DNA of 64,000 bases from Epiperipatus broadwayi (Eukaryota; Onychophora; Udeonychophora; Euonychophora; Peripatidae), in the NCBI GenBank assembly GCA_028023455.1, contig JAQFVV010006271.1:1187795-1251794 (forward strand). Reading direction: 5' to 3'. The notes below the pieces were generated by a model. That model was given only the letters and a program-made list of their open reading frames with translations, was not told the origin of the DNA and ran no database searches. Positions 50,205 through 61,764 of the stretch are shown piece by piece. The translations under genes were made by a program, and so were the position numbers. Each line of letters opens with the position of its first letter. The first letter of the stretch is position 1.

Positions 50205-50460
50205 CAAGACACTGCCATCTATTATCAGATTGCAGTATAAATATATAATGAAAGTATTTAGCTCTTATAAGGATAGTCAATCTGATGTGTTATTATTTAG
50301 GATAAACATCCAATGATACTCAGATATTAAAAAAGCCTCATTCAATATGGTTGTAAAGTTCAATTATTGGCCATATTGAATAAGGCTGATTGGATGTTAC
50401 ATTAATAACATGTCAGATCAGTTATTCTTACAAGAACAGGGAAAACAAATGAATGTGGAC
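50205..50460. repeat. palindromic repeat with internal hairpin
   Basis: AGCCTCATTCAATATGG pairs with CCATATTGAATAAGGCT around a short loop, and the outer blocks CAATCTGATGTGTTATTA and TAATAACATGTCAGATCAG also pair. Begins near GACACTGCCATCTATTATC. A related, diverged copy lies at 51.18-51.47 kb. Confidence 0.65.
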
Positions 50461-51179
50461 CACAGCTTGATAAATTTGTTTCCAATAATTATGATTGTTA
50501 GTACTGTATTAATATTTATATACATATATATATATATTGTTACAAAGGATTCTAGGATTAAAAAATGAATTTAAAATAGGCATTAGTAATAAACTATGCC
50601 TATTGGGAGTAATTATAATTTCTCATATCTTAAAACATGAAATTTTAGAGACAGCCTAAATGATGAAAAAAGGACACCCATGAAATTATATTCTTGAGAG
50701 CCTGCAATTTATTTTTAAGTATTAAAGGGTTGTTGTCAAATTACGTAAATCCTTGATAATCATATTAATACTGTAGTACTTTTTTAAAATGATCTATTAT
50801 ATATCTGATTTTCAAGCTGCTATTATTATGATGGGATTTACTCCCCCCATTTCTTGCCAGTCATCCTTACCAATCTTTCTAAGCATTGTATACTGTTATA
50901 ATAATTTTGGTCAATTTTATGATATGACTAAAATAAGAATTTCCACATCCTGGTTACTTGTGATTCAAGTGTGAGTTCTGGTTTAATGTTATGATCAAGT
51001 ATTCATTCGTTTACCAAATTGTCAAAATAATCACCAGCAACACAATTCAGAATCATCAATACTTATTTTTCTTTTCAGCACACATTTATCCTATTCAGAG
51101 AAAAACACTGAAAACTTCATAACCATGATTAACTGGAGTAAAAATTTGGTAAATGAATAATTTTGATAAGTATTCAAGG

Positions 51180-51475
51180 CTATTTATCCAATGTACTGCC
51201 CTCTAGTGTCATAATTAGTTTTAACAGATACAAAACAAATCCATATACATTTGCTAGGTCTTGTAAAGATAGGCAATCTGACACATAATCTTAATAAAGA
51301 AAAATATCCATATACATCCTCATATCATCAAAGCTTTAATCAATATAATTTCATAACGTATAATTAATTTCACTTTAACTGGTAAATCAATAATGTAGAC
51401 AGATTCATTTTACATTTTCAAGAGCTAGTAGTGACAATAGATGGCAGTGCATTGATATAAATTGCAATGAGATAG
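51180..51475. repeat. diverged relative of the 50.2 kb repeat
   Basis: TGTAAAGATAGGCAATCTGACACATAATC resembles TATAAGGATAGTCAATCTGATGTG at 50.27 kb (shown as shorter pieces: AGGCAATCTGAC, AGTCAATCTGAT). Ends near ATAGATGGCAGTGC, the reverse complement of the GCACTGCCATCTAT type end at 50.2 kb. Confidence 0.5.
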
Positions 51476-52332
51476 TACATCGATTTAGAGATTATATATT
51501 ACTAGTATTATATTAATTAGAATTTGCATTTGTAGTTGAACATTATTTTCAGAATAAGAATCTTCCACTAGTTATAAATTATTCTTTCTAAATGGCTAAT
51601 ATAGAGACATAGGTAATAACCGTATGCTATTAAATAAACTGTGATATATAAGACCTATTGAACGAGTAATACCACTTCTTCCTTTACTGTGAAAACTGCA
51701 TCTCATCAATTTGTTTTGTACTCGTTCTCAATTTTAGTTATTTGTTCCAAAATTAAAACAAGTTTATATATGTGTAATCAACTGTGAATTGCAAATAAAT
51801 AATGCCTGACCAAGAGTACATTCTGCTGCCTTTTAGGATAGGAACTTGGTTAATCAAAGGCTACATAGAGTTTCTGATACAAACAGTCTTTTCTATTTCA
51901 CAATTTTTCCTTTATAGTCACTTAAAGTTAGTATAAGATTTGGTTGTCATGAGTATTTCCTGTCATCAGTCATCTTCCAATACTAATTGTGACAATGGAA
52001 TTGTGTGTTGGTGCAACTATATTCACACACTTTAACTACACATATAGAATTTCTTATTCCAATTCCTTTTTCTTTCTTTTGTCTTTTTTCACTCAAGCTC
52101 TTGAGAACTGAAAAAGAAATGATAAGGACAGATTTAATAGGCTAAAATAGTTCTTTTTATATTTGCTCATTAAACCATTAAACCTCACATGACCAACATT
52201 CTTTATGCTTACACAAGCTGTTATCACAAAGACAAAAATTCTCCATACAGTAGTGCTATTCAGTGCAAGTCAGAATAATCAATGGATGCAAAAAGATTTG
52301 GGCATAAAATCCTTCATCTAGAGCTTACTCAT

Positions 52333-52387
52333 CCAATATCCCAGACTAGTTTCTAGCTTGTGGCTTTCATTAGTAAGGATCCTCGGA
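52333..52387 (-). ncRNA. hammerhead-like motif, family 1 copy D1
   Basis: Minus strand: CTAATGA (core G replaced by A), stem II AGC-CACAA-GCT, GAAAC, TAGTC, and TTGG for distal stem I. The core change should abolish cleavage. Confidence 0.6.
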
Positions 52388-52475
52388 TCTGAGAGCATTG
52401 CTCCTAGATGTAGTGCAATGATCTCAGATTCAAGGTTTCTCACTGATGAAAGCCAGTGGTGCAGTGATCTCAGAT

Positions 52476-52529
52476 CCAAGGATCCTCACTAATGAAAGCA
52501 AAAGCTAGAAACTAGTCTGGGGATATTGG
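52476..52529 (+). ncRNA. hammerhead-like motif, family 1 copy D2
   Basis: CTAATGA, stem II AGC-AAAA-GCT, GAAAC, TAGTC; stem I ATCCTCA with TGGGGA and CCAA (52476-52479) with TTGG (52526-52529). Core G to A change; the fold is otherwise preserved. Confidence 0.6.
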
Positions 52530-53717
52530 ATGAGTAGGCACTAGATAGGGATTTTATGGACATCCCTTCTTGCATCCATTGATTACTCTGGTTTACACTG
52601 AGTTGCTACTATATGGAGAATTTTGCCTCTGTTTATATTTGCTCATGAGAGTACAATCACTACAGCCTCTTTGGAACTAGATTTGAGACAGGAATTTTGG
52701 CTGATAGAGATTGTATGTTTAGGTGGCTTATTTAGGAGTATCTCTGATCTAAAAATGGCCTGTCTCAAACACAGTGGCTATGCTATTGTATCTATCAGAT
52801 TACTCATTACAGCAATGAAGATAATAATAATATTAATAATAGAAATGGTAAAGCAGAATGAAGTGGCAGTCCTAAGGATGTATGAACTTAATTTGATAAC
52901 AATCTCTTCAAAAGCAGAAAGGACTACTAATTAAGGAGCTGTCATAAGGCTAATCATATTAAAATTTGATTTGCATAATGGCACACATCTATTTAATTAA
53001 TGCCCATGCTCCAATTTTAGATTATAAGAATTATGAGTAAGAAAGCTTTTATTCTTTGCTGAATAGCTGTATTATAATGCCATTAAAAAATTGAAGATTT
53101 TAATATCATGTGAAAATACAAAGAAAAGACTTTTCCCAATGGTTATTGATGCTATAAATTCAAATGGTTTATTTTAATGAATTTTTGCTGAACATCTGGA
53201 TTGACTATCACAAACAATCTGTTTATACTGAAAATCATATGGACGTATCCATGCTCCAATCAATGGCATTTAATAGATTACATTATAATTAGAAGTCAGA
53301 ATACAAGAGAAGTTATATTAAAGAGCATTTACAAGGAAAGACTGTTAAATAGACCATAGCTTAGTAAGGACCAAGATTAAAATGACAGTTGCTTGGAAAA
53401 GTAGATCCTATTTCAATTATATTCACAGGAAAATTGATTCTCATCTTTGGATCTTCAGGCTAGTCATATTGCTGAAGTATGCAATTCTCTTAAAAAATGT
53501 TATGGACTCAAGTAAATCTGAAGTATGCAATACTCTTAACAAATGTTATGGACTCAAGTAAATCTGTTAATGACTTCACTAAAAAGAAGAATCATGACTA
53601 GTTTTCTGACAATGATTTTATCATTAGTAATTTGATAAATAAAATATGAAAATTCAAAATAGATAGAGATCTTAAGACAAAGTTCAATAACTGACAAGAA
53701 TACTGAAAAAATATTGG

Positions 53718-54010
53718 TGGATTAAAACTACACAGAGGCAAAACTCTCCATACAGTAGCACCTCTAACTGAAGGTCAGAGTAATCAATGGATGCAGGAAG
53801 ACTTGTGCATAAAATCCTATCTAGTGCATATTCATCCAATATCCATTTCGAGCTTGTGGCTTTCATCAGTGAGGAGCCTTCATGCACACATTGATTACTC
53901 TGGCTTGCACTAAGTGGTGCTATTGTATGGAGAGTTTTGTCTCTGTGAAAAACAGCTTGTGTAAGCATAAAGAATGTTATCATGTGATGTTTGATGGATT
54001 AAAGCTACAA
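53718..54010 (+). mobile_element. family 1 hammerhead element inside the LINE
   Basis: Flanking repeats TGGATTAAAACTACA (53718-53732) and TGGATTAAAGCTACA (53996-54010), 14 of 15 identical. The tail (ATCATGTGATGTTTGA) is at right, so the element is in plus orientation. Arms with GGTCAGAGTAATCAATGGATG and TTGATTACTCTGGCTTGC are inverted repeats. Confidence 0.85.
53835..53880 (-). ncRNA. truncated hammerhead motif, family 1 copy E
   Basis: Minus strand: CTGATGA (53869-53863), AAGC-CACAA-GCTC, GAAAT; the CTAGTCTGG block is deleted, so cleavage site and stem III are lost. The C before GAAA is the canonical base, hinting that the ancestral stem II closed with G-C. Confidence 0.55.
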
Positions 54011-55689
54011 AAAAGATCCATATTATGATCAGTGTAGACCTTGTTTTGATGCACTGAAAGTAACATATGGACATGGAAATGGTATCACAATCTTATTAAA
54101 TCCTGCATTGGCACTATCTTATGTGATGACATGGATATTCTATATAGATGGAAATATTTGATCATTTATTGAATAATGAACAAGATCTCAGTTTTGTGAA
54201 GTCTAAACAACATTTTGTGATCTTAAAAATGGAAAGACTGCAGGTCCTGATAAAATACCTGGTGAAATTTTAAAACATAGGGTTGCTTCCTGATGTTATG
54301 GATGCTTATACTATTCCAATTTTTAAAAATAATATAGACAAGATTCCAATAATTTTTGTGAAATATCATTATTAATCAGCAAATATACTTTGAAGAATTT
54401 TTGGAATAGTTTGTTTCCAGTTATAGATGTTTAATCAAGACTCAGTATGGGTTTAGAGAATCAAGATGTGGATTTTATTGCCAGACAAATGCGAGAAAAA
54501 TGTTGAGAACAAAAGAGTGATTTATAATTTCTTTTTTTGGTTCAGTCAAGGCATTTGACTCCGATAATCAAAAAGTCCATGGCCTTGTTTGTAATTAGTT
54601 TGGTTGTTCATCAAAATTTATTCTTATTATATAGTTTCTAATATAATGGAATGGGAGAAAGGATTATTACTACAAGTAGAAAATCTAATGCATTTGAAAT
54701 TACAACTGGTGGTAAACAAGAGTATATATTTGCCCCAACATTGTTTTCAATTTTTATGACAATGATCTTTGGAACTGTTTTTAGGGGCTTAATGAAACAG
54801 GAATCAAGATGCGATACAGATTTGATAGTGTAATTTTTAATTTAAATTGATTAAAAGCAAAAGTAAGAACTTCATCTTGAATTCTGGATTTACATTATGC
54901 TGATAATTATGTTATTTTGCTACTTAAAAAAAATAATTTACAAAATGTATTTATTGCTTCAATATAAGGATATAAAGATTTTGATATAAATTCTTTATCA
55001 GCAGTGAGGAAAAAAAATTCTCAACAATTTTTAGTTTGGATGCTCATCAATTTAAGAATGTAAACCGATATAAAACCTAGATAGTTTTATAAACAAAAAG
55101 GCAGATTTAGATGATAAGATGCAACACAGACTAATGTATTGCTGCTATTTAAAATAAGTTAAAAGGGTATTTAATCACATAAAAATAACTATTGCAACTA
55201 AATTAGTTGTATAAATAGCGTTACATTAACTAATTTATTATATGGAAGTCAGATTTAGACATCCTACCAATACAATATAAAAACATAAGAAATGTTTCAT
55301 TTAGAGTGTTTCTTAAAATTTTAAAAATACAATGCACAATCATAAAATCAGTAAATATTTTTCTCAATTCACTGGATTTGATAATATAAAGTCCACTATT
55401 GTAAAATCACATCTTCATTGGACTGGACATGTGCAAATGAATGAACAATACAAGTCTTTTCAAAAGAGTATTTTATGATTAACTTGGTCATGGTTTTCAT
55501 GAGAAAGACTCCATTTATGTTCAAAAATATTCTGGAGGGGTGTAGTATTGATTATTTCCACTGGAAAGATATGACAGAAAATAGAATGTAGCTACAATTA
55601 GATGACGTTGAAGTATTTCAGAATGAAGTTTTCTGAAGAAATTAAGACCACACAGCAAAATATCAAATAAACAGAAAAATAGTCTAGCG

Positions 55690-58190
55690 TGTTCCGTATA
55701 TGGATGTATTTGTGGTCACAGTTTGGTTTGTATCATCATCATCAAACTCATTTTTAGGTTTCCTTGGAGTTAGAGTAGCTATATTTATCACGAATGATTG
55801 CTATTATTATTTATTTGAGCAACACGGAAACGGAAATGACATTTTTTTTAATAATTATTGCATAGAGCACATAAATATTACTTAAATTAATCAACAATAA
55901 CAGTTAATGTCTTATAATTAGAACCAAATTGACTTATTCAAATGATTTCTTTTTTTCTTTGCCTAAATATACTTTAAAAATCGGTATTATTGCTGGGAAT
56001 AATTCGGACTGAAATAACTCACCAGGTGGTAAATAAAACAATCAAGCAGTTTAGAATTAAATTGCTAGAATATCAGAATAAATTATATGATCTTTTTATT
56101 TTTCAAAACATATTATACTTTTTCCATATGATAATATTAAGTATATAAAAATAAAATCGCTAAAATAATAATTAAACCGGAATAAATAATCTTACGCTCA
56201 CCATTATGAAATACAAGCACACAAATTTAAATTTGCGATCCCTAGCGGAGTTTTATTTAAATTAAATTTGTTATATCTGTGTTCATATTTAGAAAAATGT
56301 TGTTCAGATTGCAGTCTTTTATATATATACATTAATAGGTCATTTTAAAAGCATCCCTTCATACACTTCTAGCAATTAGACATTCGTTTATTATCTGCAT
56401 TAAAATAAAATGTGCATTTAAGCCATTCTTATACTGAATCTCAGGACAATTATATTGCCTAGTTTAATTAGAAGATTTTAACTTATTTCGGATTCTTAAT
56501 TATAATTGTCAAGTTTATATGGCTAATGCGTAATTCTGTATTATTGTATGGCAGTTTTCTTATCTCAAATATTCAAACTGATTTTTCTTTTCTCAGTACT
56601 TGAACTAGAATTTCACTTTTCAGTCAAACTATATAAATTATTATAATTTTATTAATCAACTCAATATTTTTCATGAAATAGTTATTTATGTCATCTTTAA
56701 TTTTTTTTCTTTCTCTTGGTGCTTTTTAGGGATATTCATCAATCAAAGCTTGTAGCCACTCAGTGATTATATGAAAGGTGCTTTATAAGTGAACCAAGTA
56801 ACATAGGATTGTTCGAAGCTTGAATACAGCTAAAAACAAGAAAAAGAAAATTAGAAAACCATCTCCGTTGATGAACAATATAAATATTTGGTTTGCATTG
56901 CCAAATAATAATGATGATAGTGATGAGATAATAATAGTAACAATAAACTATACTACAACTTTATACAAAAAGCAGGTACATCAACTGAAGTTAAATGCTA
57001 GCTATATCTTTTTAGTACAAATTATAAACATCCGCTAACACATTTAAACATATATTACGTAAATATGTCATCTGTTGAACACAGTCTTTTAATGAGATCC
57101 ACACATAACAGTTAGCAGAATCGCTTTCAGGTATGAGAATAAATTGCAAATAACAAATAATATAAACTGATGTCATCAGTTCATTAAAGATAATATTTAG
57201 TTAATAATAAAATAACTTCTTCATTTTTTAAATATATTTTATTGCCGTAAAAGTTAATATAGCTTATTCATCATGAGCTTCTCATGCTATCAGACTATTT
57301 TCTGAATAATTGTAACAATAAAATGACGTTTTTGTGAAACCGCAATACAATTCTTTAATTACTTTTATAGTAATCTTCCTTTTTATTTATAAATAAGTAA
57401 AAATGTCAAGCATTTAGTGTTGAAAAAAATAAAGATGGGAACAGTCTTATCAGTAGTAGATTGCATAATTTGTTATGGTTTTGCACATTATAATCAACAA
57501 TAAATCTTTTTGAAAGTCAATTTTGGACAGAAATTTAACTCAGAAAATGATTATGTATTTGGGTGCACCAATAAAGCTAACTTCTATTATTGGAATTCTT
57601 AGGTGTACCAATAAAAGATTAGTAAAATTAAAATTAGTGTGAGCAGTCGTACATATGACCATTAATCACTGCTCATGATCCAACATTGGATTCAGAAAAT
57701 TCAGAAAATGAAAACTTTTTTTTCTTGTTGGAAGAATTTATTATATCAATACCAATAAAAGATGGGTAAGTAAAAGCAGTGAACATTTGAATAAATTTAT
57801 TATAAATAATATTATTAATTCTGTGAACCAGATTAATCCGGAGTTCTGAAATCATTGCATTTATATACAAAACAATGAAATCTTAATATTATTCTCAGGA
57901 TTCAAAAGGTAAAATAAATGAGATATCTGTGAGTTTTCTGTGTAATCCAAGACAACAGCTCATCTTTTTGATACATCTACAATTTTGCTCCTATCTTCCC
58001 AAATGTTTACAAAAAAATGCCTGCTAGGAAATGTCATATTTAATATTTACATTTTATTTTTTAAAAAAAGAAATCACAGTGGAAAAATTAATTTTAAGAT
58101 TTAAAGTTTATTTATTTATTTATTTTTTCATTAACCTATTGACAGAAAAATAAAAGAAATAATATAAATATATTTATGCTTTATGCATGT
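55690..58190. other. AT-rich stretch, no gene recognised
   Basis: Open frames at 55700-55885, 56820-57038 and 57673-57870 show no motif. No convincing repeat pair. Confidence 0.4.
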
Positions 58191-58299
58191 TAGCCAGTGC
58201 AATTAAGACTTGAACTCAAACTTTTAACTCCCTACAATTATCCATTCTATCTTATACAACTGATACACATGACCACATAATGTGAAAAAGATAAATGAT

Positions 58300-58352
58300 T
58301 TACAATATATGTATTTCATATTGAACCAGCACTCATCAGTTGGTCCAGATCA
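58300..58352 (-). ncRNA. hammerhead ribozyme motif, family 2, left arm
   Basis: Minus strand: GATCTGGACCAA, CTGATGA (58339-58333), stem II GTGCTG-GTT-CAATAT (one mismatch), GAAA. The 3' side of stem I is damaged relative to the right arm. Confidence 0.6.
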
Positions 58353-58396
58353 TTATCTCTCACACATATATAAACTGAAGTACTGATTGTTTTTAT

Positions 58397-58450
58397 AATC
58401 TGGACCAACTGATGAGTGCTGGTTCAGTATGAAATACTATATTGGTGATC
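58397..58450 (+). ncRNA. type I hammerhead ribozyme motif, family 2, right arm
   Basis: CTGATGA at 58409-58415, stem II GUGCUG (58416-58421) with CAGUAU (58425-58430), loop GUU, then GAAA (58431-58434). Stem III is AU-ACU-AU and the cleavage site AUA (A at 58441). Stem I pairs ACCAA (58404-58408) with UUGGU (58442-58446), plus AUC with GAU farther out. All core bases are present; two G-U pairs in stem II. Confidence 0.72.
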
Positions 58451-58600
58451 ATTTATCTTTTTACATGTATGTGATTATGCCTATCAGTTGCATAGGATGG
58501 AGTGGATAGTTGTAGGGAGCTTAAATCCTGAGTTCAAGTCTTCTAGTATATATAACATAATCCCAGTGCATAATGTTATACTGAAATAAATATACAAATA

Positions 58601-58950
58601 TTAAGCATTAATTCACCCCACATGGTTAAGAAATCCAGTACCACCCTCTGCGAACTAATGTATAAATACATTAGAGTTCGCATTTCAAAATAGCCACCTC
58701 AAAATGATACCACTTTGAACTATCTGCTATAAGATGTTATATATTGAAATACGAACAAACTCAAAGAACTTGAAATTTTATCAAGCAAAGATCTTAACTT
58801 TTTGCTACTAACAAACATGTTTTAATATTATTATATAAAGACAAACTAAACATTAGTAAATTGGCTATTTTGAAATACGAACTCTAATGTATTTATATAT
58901 TAGTTCAGGGCGGCACTATTCTTAACCATGTGGGGTGATTTAATGCTTAA
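58601..58950. mobile_element. MITE-like element with ~90-bp terminal inverted repeats
   Basis: TTAAGCATTAA.TCACCCCACATGGTTAAG begins the left end; the right end is its reverse complement (CTTAACCATGTGGGGTGA, then TTTAATGCTTAA). The repeats also contain GAACTAATGTATAAATAC...GAGTTCG, itself able to form a hairpin. The 170-bp centre is AT-rich. No ORF. A TTAA duplication is possible (piggyBac-like) but not decidable. Confidence 0.8.
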
Positions 58951-59310
58951 TATATATATATAATTCAACTGAACAAGTTTTCCACTTGCTCTAAATCATC
59001 ACCCAATCTCAAAATGCTCTTCAATGTTGTATTTTATTTAGGTAATATATATTTTATCAGTTTACTTTACAAGTATAAGTTTTCCTATGTGCATTTGATG
59101 ATATTTATTATATTTTTAATAAAAATGATTACTGGAGTGACTTGTTCAATCATAAATATATTTTAGAACTCATATAATTTATTCAGTGTCTGTAATTATA
59201 TATTTCATATTTTGAAGTGTGAAAACAATAAGCTATGACTTAAGAATATGTAAGATTTTATATTTTTTGGCTAGTCTGGTTTATGAATAAGTAAAATAAA
59301 ATAAGATAGT

Positions 59311-59331
59311 AACAACAACAACAACAACAAC

Positions 59332-59381
<50 letters not shown>

Positions 59382-59384
59382 TAA
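59311..59384. repeat. (AAC)n(AAT)n microsatellite, LINE 3' tail
   Basis: About 7 AAC then 17 AAT units. On the minus strand it lies directly after the LINE, so it is probably its (ATT)n(GTT)n tail. Confidence 0.85.
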
Positions 59385-61450
59385 TGCTCCTTAGACAACA
59401 ATCAAACCTCTGATTACTCATCATCTTAATCATAGCTCCAAATGCACCATAAGCCATTCCCCTCCAAAATGCACTAACACAAGCCAACAGCTACATGGTT
59501 TACATTGATGTAACCCCATCTAATTAGAAATTACTTACATTAAGTGAAATACAATGCATATCAACTTTAACATCTATAGTTGAGCCCAAACCCATCAAAA
59601 CTTGCCTTTCAGTCTATTCCAAAAAAGAATTCACATAAGCAGTAAAACAGATGGTGCTTAGAGGGGGACCCCTGCAGAATGAATAAATGGGGTCTGAATT
59701 ATGGAGTCAAGGAGTCATTCAGAGAGGTCAAGATTGATCTGTTTAATAACAGATTTCCAATTAATCTCACATATATCAATGGAACTTCATAGTGCCTAAA
59801 AAGCAAGAGTAACTTGGCAGGCACCAGGGAGTCAAAAGCAGCTGCTATACCTATCTGGATTACAACAGGCTTCGTTTTCCTGCAAGATCTTATATACTCT
59901 ACCAATAACTTGAAGAGTCTCACCACTTCAATGGAAGATGAGCCCTTATGAGCAAATTGGTGCTTGGAGATTTTTGACAAGAGTTGCTGCTGAATTCTAT
60001 CCTTCACCAGGGATTCAACAGTTTTAATCAGCAACAGTGTAATTGATATAGGATGTATATTGCCTAATGGTGATAGGTTGATTTGTTTCTTCATAAAGGG
60101 TATAAGTGCAATAGGGTACAGATTGGGAATATTTTGAAATTTCCCAGCCAGCACTTCAACTAACCCTCGCACCACAGGAACAATGAATTTACTCAAATGG
60201 ATCGGTACAAAGTGCAGAATGCCATGTAGGCTGGGATGAACATGTTCAGGCTAGGACAGCAGCTTACTGAAAATTAGTTGCTCAGATATGCCATGCTCCT
60301 CAGATTCTTCATTTTCATGTCAAATGTTACTGATGTTAAATTTGTAACCCTGGCTTTGAAGAATTGGTGCAATTTGTTGAGCATGGCACTACCAGTATAA
60401 TGATCCTTATCTAATACAATCATGGATGGTGTGAGACTTCTTGCAGCACCAATTACCTATCTGAGATAACTTTTTGTCCAGTAGTTTTGTGCTGGCAAAT
60501 AAATTTTGGCTCTCTTGGTGGCTATATATTGGGCAAGCAACCTCTGCTTGTCCTTATATTGTTTCTTGAGATCTAGTATTTCCCCAACACAGGCATTATT
60601 AGATAATAATTCACTGTTTCTGCTTGCAATTAGATTTAATTCTCTGAGTAGCCTGTTGGGAGCCCTTGTTCTCTGAGTAAATGAGTTGATTAGGGGACTG
60701 AGGATCCCAACAAAGGTAGACCAGACATGAATAGGCAGCAGTGATAGCAGTTGGATCTTATAAAACAAAATATATGATTCCAAGAAAATCCACTTGGGCA
60801 TATTTGCTTTATTAAGCAGTCCAATGGTCTTGTCACAGACAGCAGGGGGCTGTAATACAAAAGGTCAATGAGAGTTCTGTACCACCATGTGTAGAAAGAG
60901 AAGGCCCCCAGAGGAAAACATCTCTCCCACACAGCAGCACTCTATTGAGAAGATGAAGATACTTTAAATTAAATTGCTAATATGCAATGTTGAAATTGCC
61001 AAATAATATAATAGGTGACACTAGTGAGGCTAGGGCAGCATTGATCCTGTTTACCAAGTAGGCAGTCAGTTTAGAACCCTTCTAAAAATAGACACAAATT
61101 AGCACAATTGACATTCCATAAACAGTAATTTCCACAATTAGTAAATCAGAGTTCAGTATAAAGTTCTGATTTTTTGTAATTTTAATCTTTTACTAATCAA
61201 TATGGCAATGCCAGAAAAGATTGAGTATGAAGGATAATACTGAAGGACTGAACTGGCTCAAAATTTCATCAATTTTATTGTTCAATCACAGGTACAACTT
61301 CATTTCACATAAACACACAATTTGCATCTTACTTGTTTCCATCCACCTTTTTAGGACAAAACTCTATCAAGGGAATTTAATTCCCTGACATTAATGCCAG
61401 GAATTTAAGAGTCATAAGGATGTTGGATGAAAATCAAGGAATAACAATGC
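59385..61450 (-). pseudogene. APE-type LINE ORF2 remnant (endonuclease and RT)
   Basis: Minus strand. Near 61400 the text INVRELNSLDRVLS matches the start of the APE endonuclease (an N-x-RG motif), followed by SGIAILINKRL (about 61230). The open piece 60801-60457 lies between endonuclease and RT. The open piece 60196-59699 gives NIHPISITLLLIKTVESLV, ISKHQFAHKGSSSIEVVRLF and GIAAAFDSLVPAKLL, matching the RT fingers and palm (RPISL..., Q-GF-K..ST, FDS). RT then stops before the YADD box, and 59487-59385 appears to be the 3' end. Hence a deletion removes the RT active site. Family: I/Jockey/CR1-like, not resolved. Confidence 0.8.
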
Positions 61451-61764
61451 TAGTGATCCATGAATGAATTTTGGAGCAAACCAATTAATCATATTGTTCA
61501 TGAGCCTCAATCAGTGCAGTGAGGATTATGATACATGTCAAGATTGACATATTGATTTAAACATTCTGGCATTGAAGATTGATGGTGATTAGTGTCAGCT
61601 ACCTGAAGCCCTTCATTACCAGATGACTGCCCACCATGACATGATGCTGAACAGGTATTGCATTTATTTCTGTCAGTCTAGATCCCTCTGTGTTGGGCCT
61701 TAACATAGGCAGATGTTGCTGGTCTTGCACCACTTATGAGTCTGATGTCGAGTTACTAGTTTCC

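Larger units (their letters stand above)
52156..52646 (-). mobile_element. family 1 hammerhead element, inverted pair, 15-bp target duplication
   Basis: Perfect 15-bp flanking repeat TTTATATTTGCTCAT (52156-52170, 52632-52646). The family tail (TTAAACCATTAAACCTCACATG) is at left. Two ribozyme units face opposite ways, and a third partial core (CTGATGAAAGCC at about 52443) arises from a local ~55-bp tandem duplication. The ends carry CTCCATACAGTAGTGCTATT and AGTTGCTACTATATGGAG. No protein coding. Confidence 0.9.
52650..55680 (+). pseudogene. RTE-like LINE remnant with endonuclease and RT
   Basis: Plus-strand decayed text gives LINAHAPILD and then KDFSQW, GLFYFNEF (APE endonuclease region, 52.97-53.2 kb). 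From 54.4 kb follow TQYGFRESRCGF, SVKAFDSDN and APTLFSIFMTMIF, the RT fingers and palm. Next come GIKMRYRFDSVIFNLN and LHYADNYVILL, where YADN stands for the YADD metal-binding box. The tail LHWTGHVQMNEQ is at about 55.4 kb. The order and wording match RTE-type LINEs (the 'craniofacial development protein 2-like' group). It is interrupted by a hammerhead element at 53718-54010, and has stops throughout. Confidence 0.82.
58194..58570 (+). mobile_element. family 2 hammerhead element, palindromic, tRNA-like ends
   Basis: A head-to-head inverted repeat about 350 bp long. Each arm has, from centre outwards, a hammerhead motif, a spacer with ATTTATCTTTTTACATG-like sequence, TCAGTTG and a tRNA-like end with GGATAGTTGTAGGGAG and GAGTTCAAGTC (box B-like, 58530-58540). 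The direct repeat CCAGTGCA at 58194-58201 and 58563-58570 may be the target duplication. No protein coding. A decayed copy is at 13277-13495. Confidence 0.75.

Noticed and set aside
59281-59487. 68-codon frame ending in poly-I and poly-V
   Set aside because: Poly-I and poly-V come from the AAT/AAC microsatellite; the first part is the LINE 3' end.
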